Shown piece by piece: positions 18,351 through 27,409 of a stretch of DNA of 64,000 nt. Numbering within the stretch: the stretch's first letter is position 1; every line of letters begins with the position of its first letter. The notes below the pieces were generated by a model. That model was not told the DNA's origin. It saw only the letters and a program-made list of their open reading frames with translations, and did no database searches. The stretch covers positions 3,534,001-3,598,000 of the forward strand of contig OY969813.1 of NCBI GenBank assembly GCA_963703355.1, in the 5' to 3' direction. This DNA is from Puia sp963703355. GTDB lineage: Bacteria; Bacteroidota; Bacteroidia; Chitinophagales; Chitinophagaceae. The position numbers and the translations under genes are program-made.

Positions 18351-19055
18351 ATGAAATTTGGCGTAATCGTATTTCCGGGTTCTAATTGCGACAGGGATAT
18401 GCAGTTCGCTTTGCAGAATGAATTGGGTTATGAAGTGATTATGTTATGGCATAAGGACACAGATCTTTCCATGTTTTCGACGGAAGATTGTATCGTGCTT
18501 CCCGGAGGATTTTCTTATGGAGATTATCTGCGTTGCGGCGCCATCGCCAGGTTCAGTCCTATGATGCAATCGCTGGTGAAGTTTGCCGACAAAGGCGGAC
18601 TCGTATTGGGCGTATGTAACGGATTTCAGATACTGTGTGAATCGCAGTTACTGCCGGGTGTTTTACTCAGAAACGCAAACCAGCAGTTCATTGGTAAAAA
18701 TATTTATATCAAAACAGAGAATGGTGAAGCGCTAAAATTACCAATTGCACATGGTGAGGGAAGATATTACGCAGATGATAAATTACTCGACCAGATGGAA
18801 TCAGATGGTCAGGTGATCTGGAAATATTGCGATGCGGAAGGAAACATCACCGATTCATCCAATCCAAACGGAAGTACACGCAGCATCGCAGGCATTCGCA
18901 ATAAGCGGGGAAATGTGTTTGGCTTAATGCCTCATCCCGAAAGAGCCGTTTCAGAAAATCTGGGGAACACCGACGGACGAAAATTGTTTCAGCAGATTTT
19001 AGGCGCAGTCAACCAACCGTCACCCGCGCGACAATCCGCAATGGTTATTCATTAG
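18351..19055 (+). CDS. purQ: Phosphoribosylformylglycinamidine synthase, glutaminase subunit
   Basis: A 234-residue PurQ. The class I amidotransferase core is complete: N-terminal FGVIVFPGSNCDRDM, nucleophile Cys in LGVCNGFQIL (near residue 87) and the His/Glu pair in LMPHPERA (near residue 197). It releases ammonia from glutamine for PurL in the fourth step of purine synthesis. PurL and PurS are not in the window, so this is a stand-alone small-type purQ as found in organisms with separate subunits. The DsbD-like gene begins 14 bp after its stop. Confidence 0.95.
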   Translation: MKFGVIVFPGSNCDRDMQFALQNELGYEVIMLWHKDTDLSMFSTEDCIVLPGGFSYGDYLRCGAIARFSPMMQSLVKFADKGGLVLGVCNGFQILCESQLLPGVLLRNANQQFIGKNIYIKTENGEALKLPIAHGEGRYYADDKLLDQMESDGQVIWKYCDAEGNITDSSNPNGSTRSIAGIRNKRGNVFGLMPHPERAVSENLGNTDGRKLFQQILGAVNQPSPARQSAMVIH

Positions 19056-19069
19056 TACCTTCATCGGCC

Positions 19070-20995
19070 ATGCGCAAAAAACCGGGATTATTCCTATTAT
19101 TTCTTCTCGTTTTATTACAGGTTAAAAGTCAGGATAGCACTGCGATTTCCTGGAAATCTTCCAGTACAAAAAAAGCGGACGGCACGTACCAGTTAACATT
19201 CAACGTGCAGGTAAAACCGGGATGGGCATTGTATGCACCTGATCAGGATCTGAGCGGAACGCCTTCCATGGAACTGAATTTTACCGACAGCAGTTTTTCT
19301 TTTAAACCTCCCTTTCTTGCAGAAGGTAAATCAGAAAAACATACGATATCCGTTTTCGATAATGCTTCGTTTATTTTATATCCGGGCGCTGCTGCTTTTA
19401 CTGTTCCATTACAAATCAAAGGTACGGTGCCCGCCCACGTGTTCGGGTCACTGAATTATTATTATGGTAAAGCGGATTCATTTTATTCCGGCAGCTACAC
19501 CTTCAATATCTCGCTCGAAGGTGGGGTGAACACCGCTTCGCGAATTTTGATCAACAGTTTTGATCTCAAACATCCGGTGAATCCCTGCGGCGATACAGGC
19601 ACAGCAGGTAAGGGACTGATGAGCATTTTTTTACTGGGACTTCTGGGTGGATTTATTGCTCTGCTCACCCCATGTGTTTTTCCTCTGATCCCACTCACCG
19701 TTTCTTTTTTTACAAAAAATGGGAGTAAAGGAAAAGGTCACGCTTTTGTCTATGGATTTTTTATTTTTCTAATATACATACTACTGAGTCTTCCTTTTTA
19801 TCTGGTGGATCATCTCAATCCGGAAATCTTAAACACCATTTCAACCAGCATCTGGCTCAACCTTTTCTTCTTTGCCATTTTTGTAGTGTTCGCGATTTCA
19901 TTTTTCGGATATTTTGAAATCACACTTCCGGGATCAGTTGCCAACTCGGTCGACAGTAAATCGGGCGGAACCACACTGGTTGGAATTTTTTTCATGGCTC
20001 TCACACTGGCCATCGTTTCTTTTTCCTGCACAGGTCCTATTCTCGGGTCCCTGCTTGTTGGGGCACTTTCTAATAACGGAGGTGCTTTTGAACTTACGGT
20101 GGGCATGGGCGGATTCGGGCTTGGACTCGCGCTGCCTTTCGGCATATTTGCTTTATTTCCGGGATGGCTCGGTTCGTTGCCGAAATCGGGCGGCTGGCTG
20201 GGGTCAGTAAAAGTGGTGTTGGGATTTCTGGAACTGGCGATGGCCATAAAATTTCTTTCCAATGCAGACCTGGTAGAACAGTGGGGACTCGTGAAAAGGG
20301 AAGTCTTTATCGGGTTCTGGGTGCTGATTGGCATTTTAATTACCCTGTATCTCCTGGGGAAAATCAGGTTTCCGCATGACAGTCCGGTGAAAAAATTGTC
20401 CAAAGCGCGCATAGTATTCCTGTTGTTTTTCGGTGCTGCCACGATTTACCTGATTCCGGGAATTACAAATACATCTGCCGCAAACCTTACACTGATCAGC
20501 GGTTTCCCCCCGCCACTTTGTTATTCTGTTTATCAGGATCCGGTGAATTGTAAAAAAGGCGTTGAACCATTGAGAGATTATGAACAAGCCCTGGCTGAGG
20601 CAAAGAAGACCAATAAGCCGGTTCTAATCGATTTTACCGGCTGGGCCTGTGTAAACTGCCGCCGGATGGAAGAAAATATATGGACAGATCCCGAAGTGAG
20701 AAAGAGAATGCTGGATTCGTTTGTTGTGGTGTCTTTATATGTAGATGAGCGGCGATTGTTGCCAACAGCTTCGCAGATGGTTTACCAGACAAAAAACGGA
20801 GCGCAGAAAAGTATCATCACGGTCGGAGACAAATGGGCCACGTTCCAATCGGAGAATTTCAATGCCGTGTCCCAGCCTCAGTATGCGATTATAAGTCCGC
20901 AGGAAAAGATCCTGACTTACACAAAGGGGTATACACCCAAAGCGACCGAATTCAGCGGATGGCTGGATTGCGGTCTGGCAGCCTTCAGAAAATGA
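19070..20995 (+). CDS. DsbD-like thiol:disulfide interchange protein
   Basis: A 641-residue electron conduit across the inner membrane. Order: signal peptide (about 1-20), periplasmic alpha domain similar to DsbD N-terminal/DsbC-corrector domains (about 25-150), a multi-helix DsbD/CcdA membrane core (about 180-460) with the redox cysteines in LLTPCVFPLIPLT and SFSCTGPILG, and a C-terminal thioredoxin domain with CVNC in FTGWACVNCRRMEE. Cytoplasmic reducing power would pass to envelope thioredoxins such as the TlpA-like lipoprotein at 1868-2986. It sits directly behind purQ and could be transcribed with it. The ATGA at its end overlaps a 22-codon open frame. Confidence 0.93.
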   Translation: MRKKPGLFLLFLLVLLQVKSQDSTAISWKSSSTKKADGTYQLTFNVQVKPGWALYAPDQDLSGTPSMELNFTDSSFSFKPPFLAEGKSEKHTISVFDNASFILYPGAAAFTVPLQIKGTVPAHVFGSLNYYYGKADSFYSGSYTFNISLEGGVNTASRILINSFDLKHPVNPCGDTGTAGKGLMSIFLLGLLGGFIALLTPCVFPLIPLTVSFFTKNGSKGKGHAFVYGFFIFLIYILLSLPFYLVDHLNPEILNTISTSIWLNLFFFAIFVVFAISFFGYFEITLPGSVANSVDSKSGGTTLVGIFFMALTLAIVSFSCTGPILGSLLVGALSNNGGAFELTVGMGGFGLGLALPFGIFALFPGWLGSLPKSGGWLGSVKVVLGFLELAMAIKFLSNADLVEQWGLVKREVFIGFWVLIGILITLYLLGKIRFPHDSPVKKLSKARIVFLLFFGAATIYLIPGITNTSAANLTLISGFPPPLCYSVYQDPVNCKKGVEPLRDYEQALAEAKKTNKPVLIDFTGWACVNCRRMEENIWTDPEVRKRMLDSFVVVSLYVDERRLLPTASQMVYQTKNGAQKSIITVGDKWATFQSENFNAVSQPQYAIISPQEKILTYTKGYTPKATEFSGWLDCGLAAFRK

Positions 20996-21060
20996 AAAAA
21001 CCTGCTTTTCTGAAGATCCTTGGGATCGGCAAAAAAGCAGGCAGTAGCATGATGAACTAG
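20992..21060 (+). CDS. Possible 22-residue peptide overlapping the dsbD-like stop
   Basis: An ATG at 20992 overlaps the TGA of the DsbD-like gene (ATGA) and opens 22 codons beginning MKKPAFLKILGIGKKAG and ending at TAG 21058. It is basic and amphipathic-looking, but the same DNA forms a strong hairpin, so the frame may be incidental. The frame stays open for about 85 more codons after the TAG. Unrecognised; weakly supported. Confidence 0.2.
   Translation: MKKPAFLKILGIGKKAGSSMMN
20995..21041 (-). terminator. Two-part hairpin with a T tract on the minus strand
   Basis: CCTGCTTTT (21001-21009) pairs with AAAAGCAGG (21033-21041). Inside, GATCC (21015-21019) pairs with GGATC (21023-21027) around a 3-nt loop, leaving two 5-nt internal loops. 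The run of A at 20995-21000 becomes a T tract after the hairpin only for minus-strand transcripts. No minus-strand gene is recognised just to the right. It could still slow plus-strand readthrough from the DsbD-like gene. Confidence 0.6.
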
Positions 21061-21181
21061 AACTTAACGCTGGTCTTCAGAAGGATTGGATGGAAACGTT
21101 GGTTTTTCACAGGCCGTTTTAGTTTTAACCGGGGTCTTGGCGGAACACGGGTATATGACGAAAAACGGGTAATCAAAAAAA

Positions 21182-21299
21182 ATAAGTTGATTGACATTGG
21201 ACTTCGCGTGGCTTTCGGTGGATATTGGAAACTCTTTATGGACGGTAATTCTCGGGACATTGGATTTCTAAGGTTGCTATTTCCCGTCAATCAACTTAT
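21182..21299. repeat. Perfect 14-bp inverted repeat enclosing 90 bp
   Basis: ATAAGTTGATTGAC at 21182-21195 is the exact reverse complement of GTCAATCAACTTAT at 21286-21299. The inner edges also carry a direct repeat GACATTGGA. The structure suggests a small inverted-repeat element or a folded RNA. It encodes no transposase and nothing recognisable. Confidence 0.6.
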
Positions 21300-21556
21300 G
21301 TCAAATGTATACTTAACATTTTCTTAGACAAAGAGCAGGTTTTCTCGTTTTTAACAGTTCGGCTTTTACGGATGCCCTGGTATGTTTCCCAGTGCCCTCT
21401 GTGTGTTTTGCTATACCTTCCCGTAGTTTAACTACGTAAAATTTGGTTTCACGTATAATCCGAAATCGATTAATTTCGTAGTTTTCCTATAGTAACTGTC
21501 ACCAATATTTATCATTTTGAGAGCCGGTTTCCTTCGGGGAACCCAAAATTCACCGT
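21300..21556. other. Gap upstream of the LuxR regulator with a CGTAGTT palindrome
   Basis: CGTAGTTTAACTACG (21422-21436) is a palindrome with 7-bp arms and a 1-nt centre. A further CGTAGTT half-site lies at 21477-21483. These look like operator sites for the response regulator at 21557, but no promoter box with the Bacteroidota consensus was found. Nothing else is recognisable in the gap. Confidence 0.35.
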
Positions 21557-22228
21557 ATGAAAAAACCAGAAACAAACGGAGTCATCAGAGTGATCATCGC
21601 AGACGACCATGCGTTGTTCCGCGCCGGCGTAAAAACCGCGCTCTCCGTTAAAAAAGATGTAGACCTGATCGCCGAGGCCGATAATGGCATGCAGTTACTA
21701 AATCTCCTGAAACATATGGAGGTGGATGTGATCCTCCTGGATATCCAGATGCCGATTATGGATGGTATCGCTACACTGCCCGAGATACGTAAACTTTACC
21801 CGAACGTAAAAGTAATTATTCTATCCATGCACAACGACCATTCCATGATTTCAAAGCTCATGGAAATAGGCGCGAACTCTTATCTTACTAAAAACACCGA
21901 CTCCGAAAATATTTACAACGCCATCAAAACCTGTTACGAGCAGGAATTCTATTTCAACGAACTCACCAACAAAGCATTGTTGACCGGATTGCGCACCCGC
22001 CGTACGGAACCAACCATGCCCCTGGAGGCCAACCTCACAGAAAAGGAAACAACTATTCTTAAGATGATGTGTGAGGAAAAAACCACCAAAGAAATAGCTG
22101 ACCTGGTTGATATCAGTCCCCGCACGGTGGAAGCCATCCGCGACAAACTCAAAACCAAGACCGGTGCCAAATCTATGGCCGGCCTGGTGATGTACGCAGT
22201 AAAAAACGGAATTATTGAACAGCAATAA
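21557..22228 (+). CDS. Orphan NarL/FixJ-type response regulator
   Basis: A 223-residue regulator. The receiver domain (about 9-125) has the acidic pair in IIADDHALFRAG, the phospho-acceptor Asp in DVILLDIQMP and the Thr/Ser-Lys switch region (ILSMHNDH, YLTKNT). The LuxR-type helix-turn-helix is at about 155-215 (LTEKETTILKMMCEEKTTKEIADL, SPRTVEAIRDKL). It binds DNA after phosphorylation. No sensor kinase is adjacent, so its partner lies elsewhere. A palindrome at 21422-21436 is a candidate autoregulatory site. An octamer array follows the stop. Confidence 0.93.
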   Translation: MKKPETNGVIRVIIADDHALFRAGVKTALSVKKDVDLIAEADNGMQLLNLLKHMEVDVILLDIQMPIMDGIATLPEIRKLYPNVKVIILSMHNDHSMISKLMEIGANSYLTKNTDSENIYNAIKTCYEQEFYFNELTNKALLTGLRTRRTEPTMPLEANLTEKETTILKMMCEEKTTKEIADLVDISPRTVEAIRDKLKTKTGAKSMAGLVMYAVKNGIIEQQ

Positions 22229-22230
22229 GC

Positions 22231-22260
22231 AAGTGTGAGAGTGTGAGAGTGTGAGAGTGC
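22231..22260. repeat. GTGTGAGA octamer array
   Basis: Just over three copies of GTGTGAGA follow the response-regulator stop. They have the same 8-bp period as the ACTCCCAT and GAGTATAG arrays but a different sequence. No reverse arm is present here. Confidence 0.8.
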
Positions 22261-22353
22261 TTTACTATATGAAGTGCTGTTACTTCAATTGCGACCTATA
22301 ATCTCCTGAAACATTTCGATCTTGTACCAGTCCAATGGGAACAGAAGATACTT

Positions 22354-23379
22354 ATGTTGAAAAAAATATTGACAATCGCGCTCTTTTCCATTGCATTTCA
22401 GAACGCATTTTCACAAACAAAACCGCCCGTATTACTATCTGATTCCACTTCCGTAAGTATAAAAATTGATGGCAAAGTGGTTGCCGATTGGAATATTGAT
22501 CCCGATACGAAACCCTGGACCGAACCGGATGTTTTCACGATAGACAGATCCACCGATGACCAGCATGTTGTATATCAGAGCAATCGGGATTCACTTTCAT
22601 TTACTGTGAAACCCGGCGATCAGTATGATTTCATCATTCAAATCAATAACCGCGGCGCTTTTCCGATGCGCCTGACCACATTTGCTGAACCGGTATTTCA
22701 AAGAAAAAATATAAAAATCATCCTTGTTTTACTCCTGGTACTCATCGGCTGGTTTGGCTGGTCAAAAAGAAAAACATTCAGTTCCATCTCGCTGCTTAAT
22801 CTGGGAATCATTACACCGCTGCTTTTCTGGCTGATGACAATCACCGGAGGTTTTATACACGGCAATTATAATCATCTGCATAATGTAGTGAGTGAGCTCG
22901 GCGCACTCGGTACGAAATCAGAAGTGTTTATGTCAACTTCCGAAATACTGGTTGCCATATTGAGTTTGTTTGCAGTTTTTGGATATGTAAAAGCGTGCAG
23001 ACAAATGAGCCTGAATGTCATTCCCGTAATAACATTGCTCAGTGTATCCGTCTCCATGTTCTGGGCCGCAATCTTCCCAATGCATCATGTATTACACGGC
23101 ACACTGGGTCCGATTCCTTTAATTTTAAATCTGGGCGTATTACTATCAATTTTTGTGTGGAGAGGAAAACAAGTACAAGTGCTCCGATGGATTTCGTTCG
23201 TTAGTTTTCTTTGTATGCTGCTTATTATATTGCGATTCATTCCTAACCTTCGCAACAATTTCGAAGGACTTTTACAACGTACTTTTTATTTGGGTTGGAC
23301 AATCTGGTCTATCGCACTGAGTGTTACTTTTAAGAAGATCACTGATAAAAAAAAATCGCTGTTTCGATCTGATGTTTAA
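22354..23379 (+). CDS. DUF998 membrane protein with periplasmic N-terminal domain
   Basis: A 341-residue protein. A signal peptide (MLKKILTIALFSIAFQNAFSQ) is followed by about 95 exported residues resembling a beta-sandwich, then seven or so hydrophobic segments from about residue 120. The membrane part contains HNVVSELGALGTKSEVFMS and later FWAAIFPMHH..HGTLG, the hallmark blocks of DUF998. The family has no agreed biochemical role. The fusion to an exported domain is less usual than the stand-alone membrane form. It stands alone between the LuxR regulator and a cyclase gene. Confidence 0.78.
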   Translation: MLKKILTIALFSIAFQNAFSQTKPPVLLSDSTSVSIKIDGKVVADWNIDPDTKPWTEPDVFTIDRSTDDQHVVYQSNRDSLSFTVKPGDQYDFIIQINNRGAFPMRLTTFAEPVFQRKNIKIILVLLLVLIGWFGWSKRKTFSSISLLNLGIITPLLFWLMTITGGFIHGNYNHLHNVVSELGALGTKSEVFMSTSEILVAILSLFAVFGYVKACRQMSLNVIPVITLLSVSVSMFWAAIFPMHHVLHGTLGPIPLILNLGVLLSIFVWRGKQVQVLRWISFVSFLCMLLIILRFIPNLRNNFEGLLQRTFYLGWTIWSIALSVTFKKITDKKKSLFRSDV

Positions 23380-23566
23380 CAAATCATAGCTATTAGAATA
23401 GAGCTGATTTTTTGTAATCGGAGAGTCTTACTACTTCGCGGATGAAATCGCCACTGTTTTATAGTTGCTTGTGGTGGGCCTTATTTTTTCCAGTGTGAAG
23501 AACACATTACTGGGCCAAAATGGTTTATATTCGGTTGCAACAAAATCCCACAACCGAACTTTTAGA

Positions 23567-25600
23567 ATGTCTCTACAAAATCGTCAGCTTGTTGCCATTC
23601 TTTTTACGGATATAGTTGGCTATACTGCCATGATGCAGCAAAATGAGCAACATGCCATTGGAGTCATGAAACAGTACACCAGCATCCTGGAGAAAACAGT
23701 GGCAGATCACCAGGGGCAAATTCTCAATGATTACGGAGATGGAAGCCTTTGCTCTTTTTCCAGCGTTACCCAGGCTATGTTATGCGCTTTGGAAATGCAG
23801 CGTCAATTTCAAGCTGATCTGCCCGTACCCCTTCGTATAGGCGTGCATGCAGGGGAGATTTTTTTTGAAGGAAAAAAAGTAATGGGTGACGGGGTCAACG
23901 TGGCTTCACGCATCCAGTCCCTCGGTCAGGCGAACACGATTCTTTTTTCTAAGGAGGTATATGATAAAATAAAAAATCAGCCCGAATTTAAAACCGTGTC
24001 GCTGGGTATGTTCCAGTTCAAGAGTGTAGACGAGCCGATGGAAGTATTTGCACTGGCGAATGCGGGACTGGCTGTTCCAAAAAAAGAAGAAATGACAGGA
24101 AAGCTGAAGGAAATTCAGCAAACGTCGAAGAGAAAAAAATGGTTGATAACAATTGCCATTTTATTGTTGCTGCCAATTATCTTTTTTCTATACAAAACAT
24201 TCAAACATCCACCTGCCTTCACCGGAACAGAAAGGACCATCGCGGTTCTGCCTTTTGAAAATATTGGAACAGATAAAAGTGAAGATTATTTGTCCGACGG
24301 AATTACGCAGGATATTATCAATAATCTTTCAAGAATTACTTCGCTTCAAAAAGTAATAGGTTGGATTTCTGTAAGAAGTTTTAAAAAAACAACCAAATCG
24401 ATTACCGAAATAGCAGACGAGCTGGACGTGGCAGCTATTTTATCAGGCACGATCGACAAACAGGGGGCCAGAACAAAAATCAGGGCAGAGCTTACGGAAG
24501 TCAGCACGAATAAAATATTATGGGGCGATGAATTTGAATTCACGGGTGAGGATATTTTATCGGTGCAATCCAAATTAGCCGTGCAGGTTGTAAATGCGCT
24601 GAAAGCAAATCTTACCTCAGAAGAAAAAATAGGCCTCACCAAAAATTACACAGCCAATCCTGAGGCTTATAAGTTATATCGTAAAGGACGTTTTTTCTGG
24701 GACCAGCGAACGAAAGACAGCTACGACAGCGCGGAGTCATATTATAAAAGAGCCATCGAACTGGACCCGGATTATGCTTTGGCCTATGTGGGACTGGCGG
24801 ACTGTTATACGTTCAACCAGAAAGGTCTGCCACAGACAACCGCTATTCCCATTGCGAAAACTTACGCAGAAAAAGCCCTCTCGCTCGACAGCACACTCAC
24901 AGAAGCCATGACCACACTGGCTTTTATTCAGTCACATTACGACTACGACTACCGGGGATCGATACCTGTTTTCAATAAAATCATTAAAGAAAATCCAAAT
25001 TATGCTTTGGCCCACCTGTATTTGGGAAATGTCTATATGGCAATAGGAGATCATTTAACAGGTATATCCGAAATAAAAAAAGCACTCGCCCTGGATCCGC
25101 TTTCTTTGGTATATAATATGGTATTGGGAAGAACTTATTTTTTTGCTCGCAAATATGATTCTGCATATACGCAACTCGAAAAAGCCATAGCGATGAATCC
25201 TAAGTTTCCCAGTTCTTATTTGGTGCTTGGGAATGTATATCTACAAACAGGTTTATACCAGAAAGCCATTGATGCCTTTTCAAAACTTCCACCGGGAACA
25301 TTTGATCAGGGGACTAACAGTTCTATTTTATTGAGTACCGCATATCAGCGGGCCGGAGATACGTTGAAGGCAAAACAATTGTTTGCCAAGGTATCAAATG
25401 ACGACCAGCTAAAGTGCTCTTATTGGATGGTGTACGCGTTTATTAGTCAGCATGATTATCCACGTGCATTGGATGTACTTGAATGCGCATATGCTATGCA
25501 TTCTTTAGCAATACCTGCTTTGAAAACCGACCCCAATCTCGATCCGCTCAGGAAGGAGCCCCGGTTCATCGCATTATTAAAGAAGCTGAACCTCGATTGA
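23567..25600 (+). CDS. Class III nucleotidyl cyclase with TPR repeats (cyclase N-terminal)
   Basis: The cyclase domain comes first (about 1-165 from the ATG at 23567): metal-binding Asp in ILFTDIVGYTAM and in NDYGDGSLCSF, and the Asn/Arg pair in DGVNVASRIQSLG. One transmembrane helix follows (KKWLITIAILLLLPIIFFLY), then a TolB-N/FlgO-like domain (TIAVLPFENIGTDKSEDYLSDG) and six or more TPR units to the C-terminus. It likely makes cAMP in response to an envelope signal sensed by the TPR part. I moved the start from the TTG at 23465 to this ATG because MSLQNRQLVAILFTD is the normal domain beginning. Confidence 0.88.
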   Translation: MSLQNRQLVAILFTDIVGYTAMMQQNEQHAIGVMKQYTSILEKTVADHQGQILNDYGDGSLCSFSSVTQAMLCALEMQRQFQADLPVPLRIGVHAGEIFFEGKKVMGDGVNVASRIQSLGQANTILFSKEVYDKIKNQPEFKTVSLGMFQFKSVDEPMEVFALANAGLAVPKKEEMTGKLKEIQQTSKRKKWLITIAILLLLPIIFFLYKTFKHPPAFTGTERTIAVLPFENIGTDKSEDYLSDGITQDIINNLSRITSLQKVIGWISVRSFKKTTKSITEIADELDVAAILSGTIDKQGARTKIRAELTEVSTNKILWGDEFEFTGEDILSVQSKLAVQVVNALKANLTSEEKIGLTKNYTANPEAYKLYRKGRFFWDQRTKDSYDSAESYYKRAIELDPDYALAYVGLADCYTFNQKGLPQTTAIPIAKTYAEKALSLDSTLTEAMTTLAFIQSHYDYDYRGSIPVFNKIIKENPNYALAHLYLGNVYMAIGDHLTGISEIKKALALDPLSLVYNMVLGRTYFFARKYDSAYTQLEKAIAMNPKFPSSYLVLGNVYLQTGLYQKAIDAFSKLPPGTFDQGTNSSILLSTAYQRAGDTLKAKQLFAKVSNDDQLKCSYWMVYAFISQHDYPRALDVLECAYAMHSLAIPALKTDPNLDPLRKEPRFIALLKKLNLD

Positions 25601-25601
25601 G

Positions 25602-26678
25602 TTAAAACGTAAATGTATAACCCAGATAATAAATAATATTTGCAAAATGGCCCGGCGTTATAAAGGGTACCCCTGTTATAGCCTCCTGTCTTTCATCGGG
25701 TACCGTCTCAATTGTTTTACGCTGAACCGGCAATGTTACATAGGCATACAGGATGGCTTTCGGGAATTTATATTCCAGACCCGGTTCTACAGAAAAAATA
25801 TGTCCTACTCTGCGTAAACCATCATCCTCTCCGATTAAATCATGTGCAGGCGCGCCTTCATATCGAAGTCCAACGGTTGCAACCAGCTTGTCAAAAGTAA
25901 AGTTAGCACCGGCTCTCAGCGTATAATTGTCCGGAACACTGTTTACATTATTTGTAGTCTGTGCATTGAGTGAATCCACTGAAGGAGGAAGTACGCCGGG
26001 AGGATATGCCAGTACTCCGTTTGTATTTACCGGGCTGATCAGGTAAAATAAATCGGCGTAGGCACTGATGGTACGATTGAAAATATAAAAAGCGTTCAGG
26101 CCCGTTGTAATGCCGGTTCCGCCATCACCGAGTTGTATGGCAACATTTACCGGTACCAGCGACTTCATGTCTGGTGTGCCACCGTAATACCAATAATCTA
26201 CTGAATGATAATTGCCGGTCGGGAATTTAATTCCAAGTCCGACCTGAATATTACCTCTCCGGGGAACATTGGTATCGAATAACCATTTGAAGGCAGCGAA
26301 ACGAATATCACTTACTCCAAAAGCGTGCATCGGATGCTGCAATCCATCTGAATTGGTGGAAATCGTTTTATTGGAAGCGATGGGCAGGTCGAAAACGAGC
26401 GACCAGCCATTTTTCAGTTCCTTGGTCAGTTCGAAATTGATGGCGTATTCATAGAGAAAGTTTCCGTCCTGGGGAATTTTGTCTGAACCCTGAAAAAGCT
26501 GAAAGGCTTCAAAATACCGGTTATTGATGTCGAGGCTCCAGCTATCAGGTGTTTGCTTGTAGCCCAGGGAGGCAAATTGTCCGAATCCGGCCAGATTTTT
26601 AGCGGCGACGCATCCCTGCCCATTAACAATTGAAGAGCAGCATAAAAAAATAACGGGTAGCGCGAGAAGTCTTCTCAT
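25602..26678 (-). CDS. Outer-membrane beta-barrel protein, phenol-degradation MetA-like
   Basis: A 358-residue exported protein: signal peptide MRRLLALPVIFLCCSSIVNGQ, then alternating hydrophobic/polar strands with conserved-looking turns, and a C-terminal aromatic strand ending YYLGYTFTF as expected of an outer-membrane barrel. Segments such as IQVGLGIKFPTGNY and LEYKFPKAILYAYVTLPVQ resemble the putative MetA-pathway/transporter family. Role unknown; a channel or uptake barrel is the best guess. It converges with the cyclase gene, the two stops being 1 bp apart. Confidence 0.7.
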   Translation of the reverse strand: MRRLLALPVIFLCCSSIVNGQGCVAAKNLAGFGQFASLGYKQTPDSWSLDINNRYFEAFQLFQGSDKIPQDGNFLYEYAINFELTKELKNGWSLVFDLPIASNKTISTNSDGLQHPMHAFGVSDIRFAAFKWLFDTNVPRRGNIQVGLGIKFPTGNYHSVDYWYYGGTPDMKSLVPVNVAIQLGDGGTGITTGLNAFYIFNRTISAYADLFYLISPVNTNGVLAYPPGVLPPSVDSLNAQTTNNVNSVPDNYTLRAGANFTFDKLVATVGLRYEGAPAHDLIGEDDGLRRVGHIFSVEPGLEYKFPKAILYAYVTLPVQRKTIETVPDERQEAITGVPFITPGHFANIIYYLGYTFTF

Positions 26679-26797
26679 AATTAAACGCGTTTTGGTGAAT
26701 TAATTATTTAGTTCGAACCCTCTCGTGTGTAAGCCCTCTCGTTAAAGTTATTGAAATTCCGGGAAAATGAAAAAATCTTTTCAATGAGTATGGCAGC

Positions 26798-27406
26798 CTA
26801 ACCCTCACTGGGGGAGGATTTCTCACCAACAAACCATTGTTCTTTATTTCTAAACAACACATTAAATGTGGTGAGTGAGCCATAACATCTGGTGATGTAT
26901 TGTTGCAAATTCACTTTTTCTTCGTCACTAAGGTTTTTACTGCTGTTAAGATTTTGTTCCAGCACACGAAGCCGGTCGCGCAGCATCACGATCTTATGGA
27001 AGAAATCGCTGATCGGAATTTCTTTGGGTTTAAGGCTTTTGTCGAAAGGTTGCAAAAGCATCGTTCCCTTGTGCCATTTTTCACCAAGCGGCACGATCTC
27101 AGTAATACCGCCCCACATTTGCAGGATTTTCAGTAATGACTTTTCAACGTCCGATTGTGTTTCAATTTCAAGACTTACATTTTCGGGAAAGATATCTTCC
27201 AGATGAGAATCGGTTTTATCTATTTCCTTCACTCCAAAATTAATAAAGGAGATCAGGTAGGTAGCATATTTGACGGCGACGATCACACCCTGGCCGTGTT
27301 GTGTATGCTGTAAACGCGTGCCAATCCCCAGGTGAAGCTGATCCATAGAAAAATTTGAATCAAACTTACTCAAATATTTTTTACACGAGGTACCCGAAAT
27401 ATTCAT
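26798..27406 (-). CDS. Conserved Bacteroidota protein with a Tudor-like N-terminal domain
   Basis: Up to 202 residues. The N-terminal block IGTRLQHTQHGQGVIVAVKYATYLISFINFGVKEI resembles the small Tudor-like SH3 fold found at the C-terminus of UvrD/PcrA helicases. The rest is helical and charged. Two starts are possible: ATG 27406, only 3 bp after the cyclase stop and hence translationally coupled, or ATG 27346 (MDQLHLGIGTR), preceded by a -7-like box at 27361-27368. The domain suggests contact with nucleic acid or RNA polymerase, but this is inference. Confidence 0.7.
   Translation of the reverse strand: MNISGTSCKKYLSKFDSNFSMDQLHLGIGTRLQHTQHGQGVIVAVKYATYLISFINFGVKEIDKTDSHLEDIFPENVSLEIETQSDVEKSLLKILQMWGGITEIVPLGEKWHKGTMLLQPFDKSLKPKEIPISDFFHKIVMLRDRLRVLEQNLNSSKNLSDEEKVNLQQYITRCYGSLTTFNVLFRNKEQWFVGEKSSPSEG
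27361..27368 (-). promoter_or_regulatory. Possible internal -7 box
   Basis: The minus strand reads TAAGTTTG, fitting TAnnTTTG, 14 nt before the alternative ATG at 27346. It would give the Tudor-like protein its own short-leader transcript. The -33 box is not evident. Confidence 0.3.
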
Positions 27407-27409
27407 GAA

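Noticed and set aside
21057..21290. 77-codon minus-strand open frame
   Set aside because: Composition (Pro/Arg/Ser-rich, no domain) looks like chance translation; kept only as possible transcript in the terminator finding.
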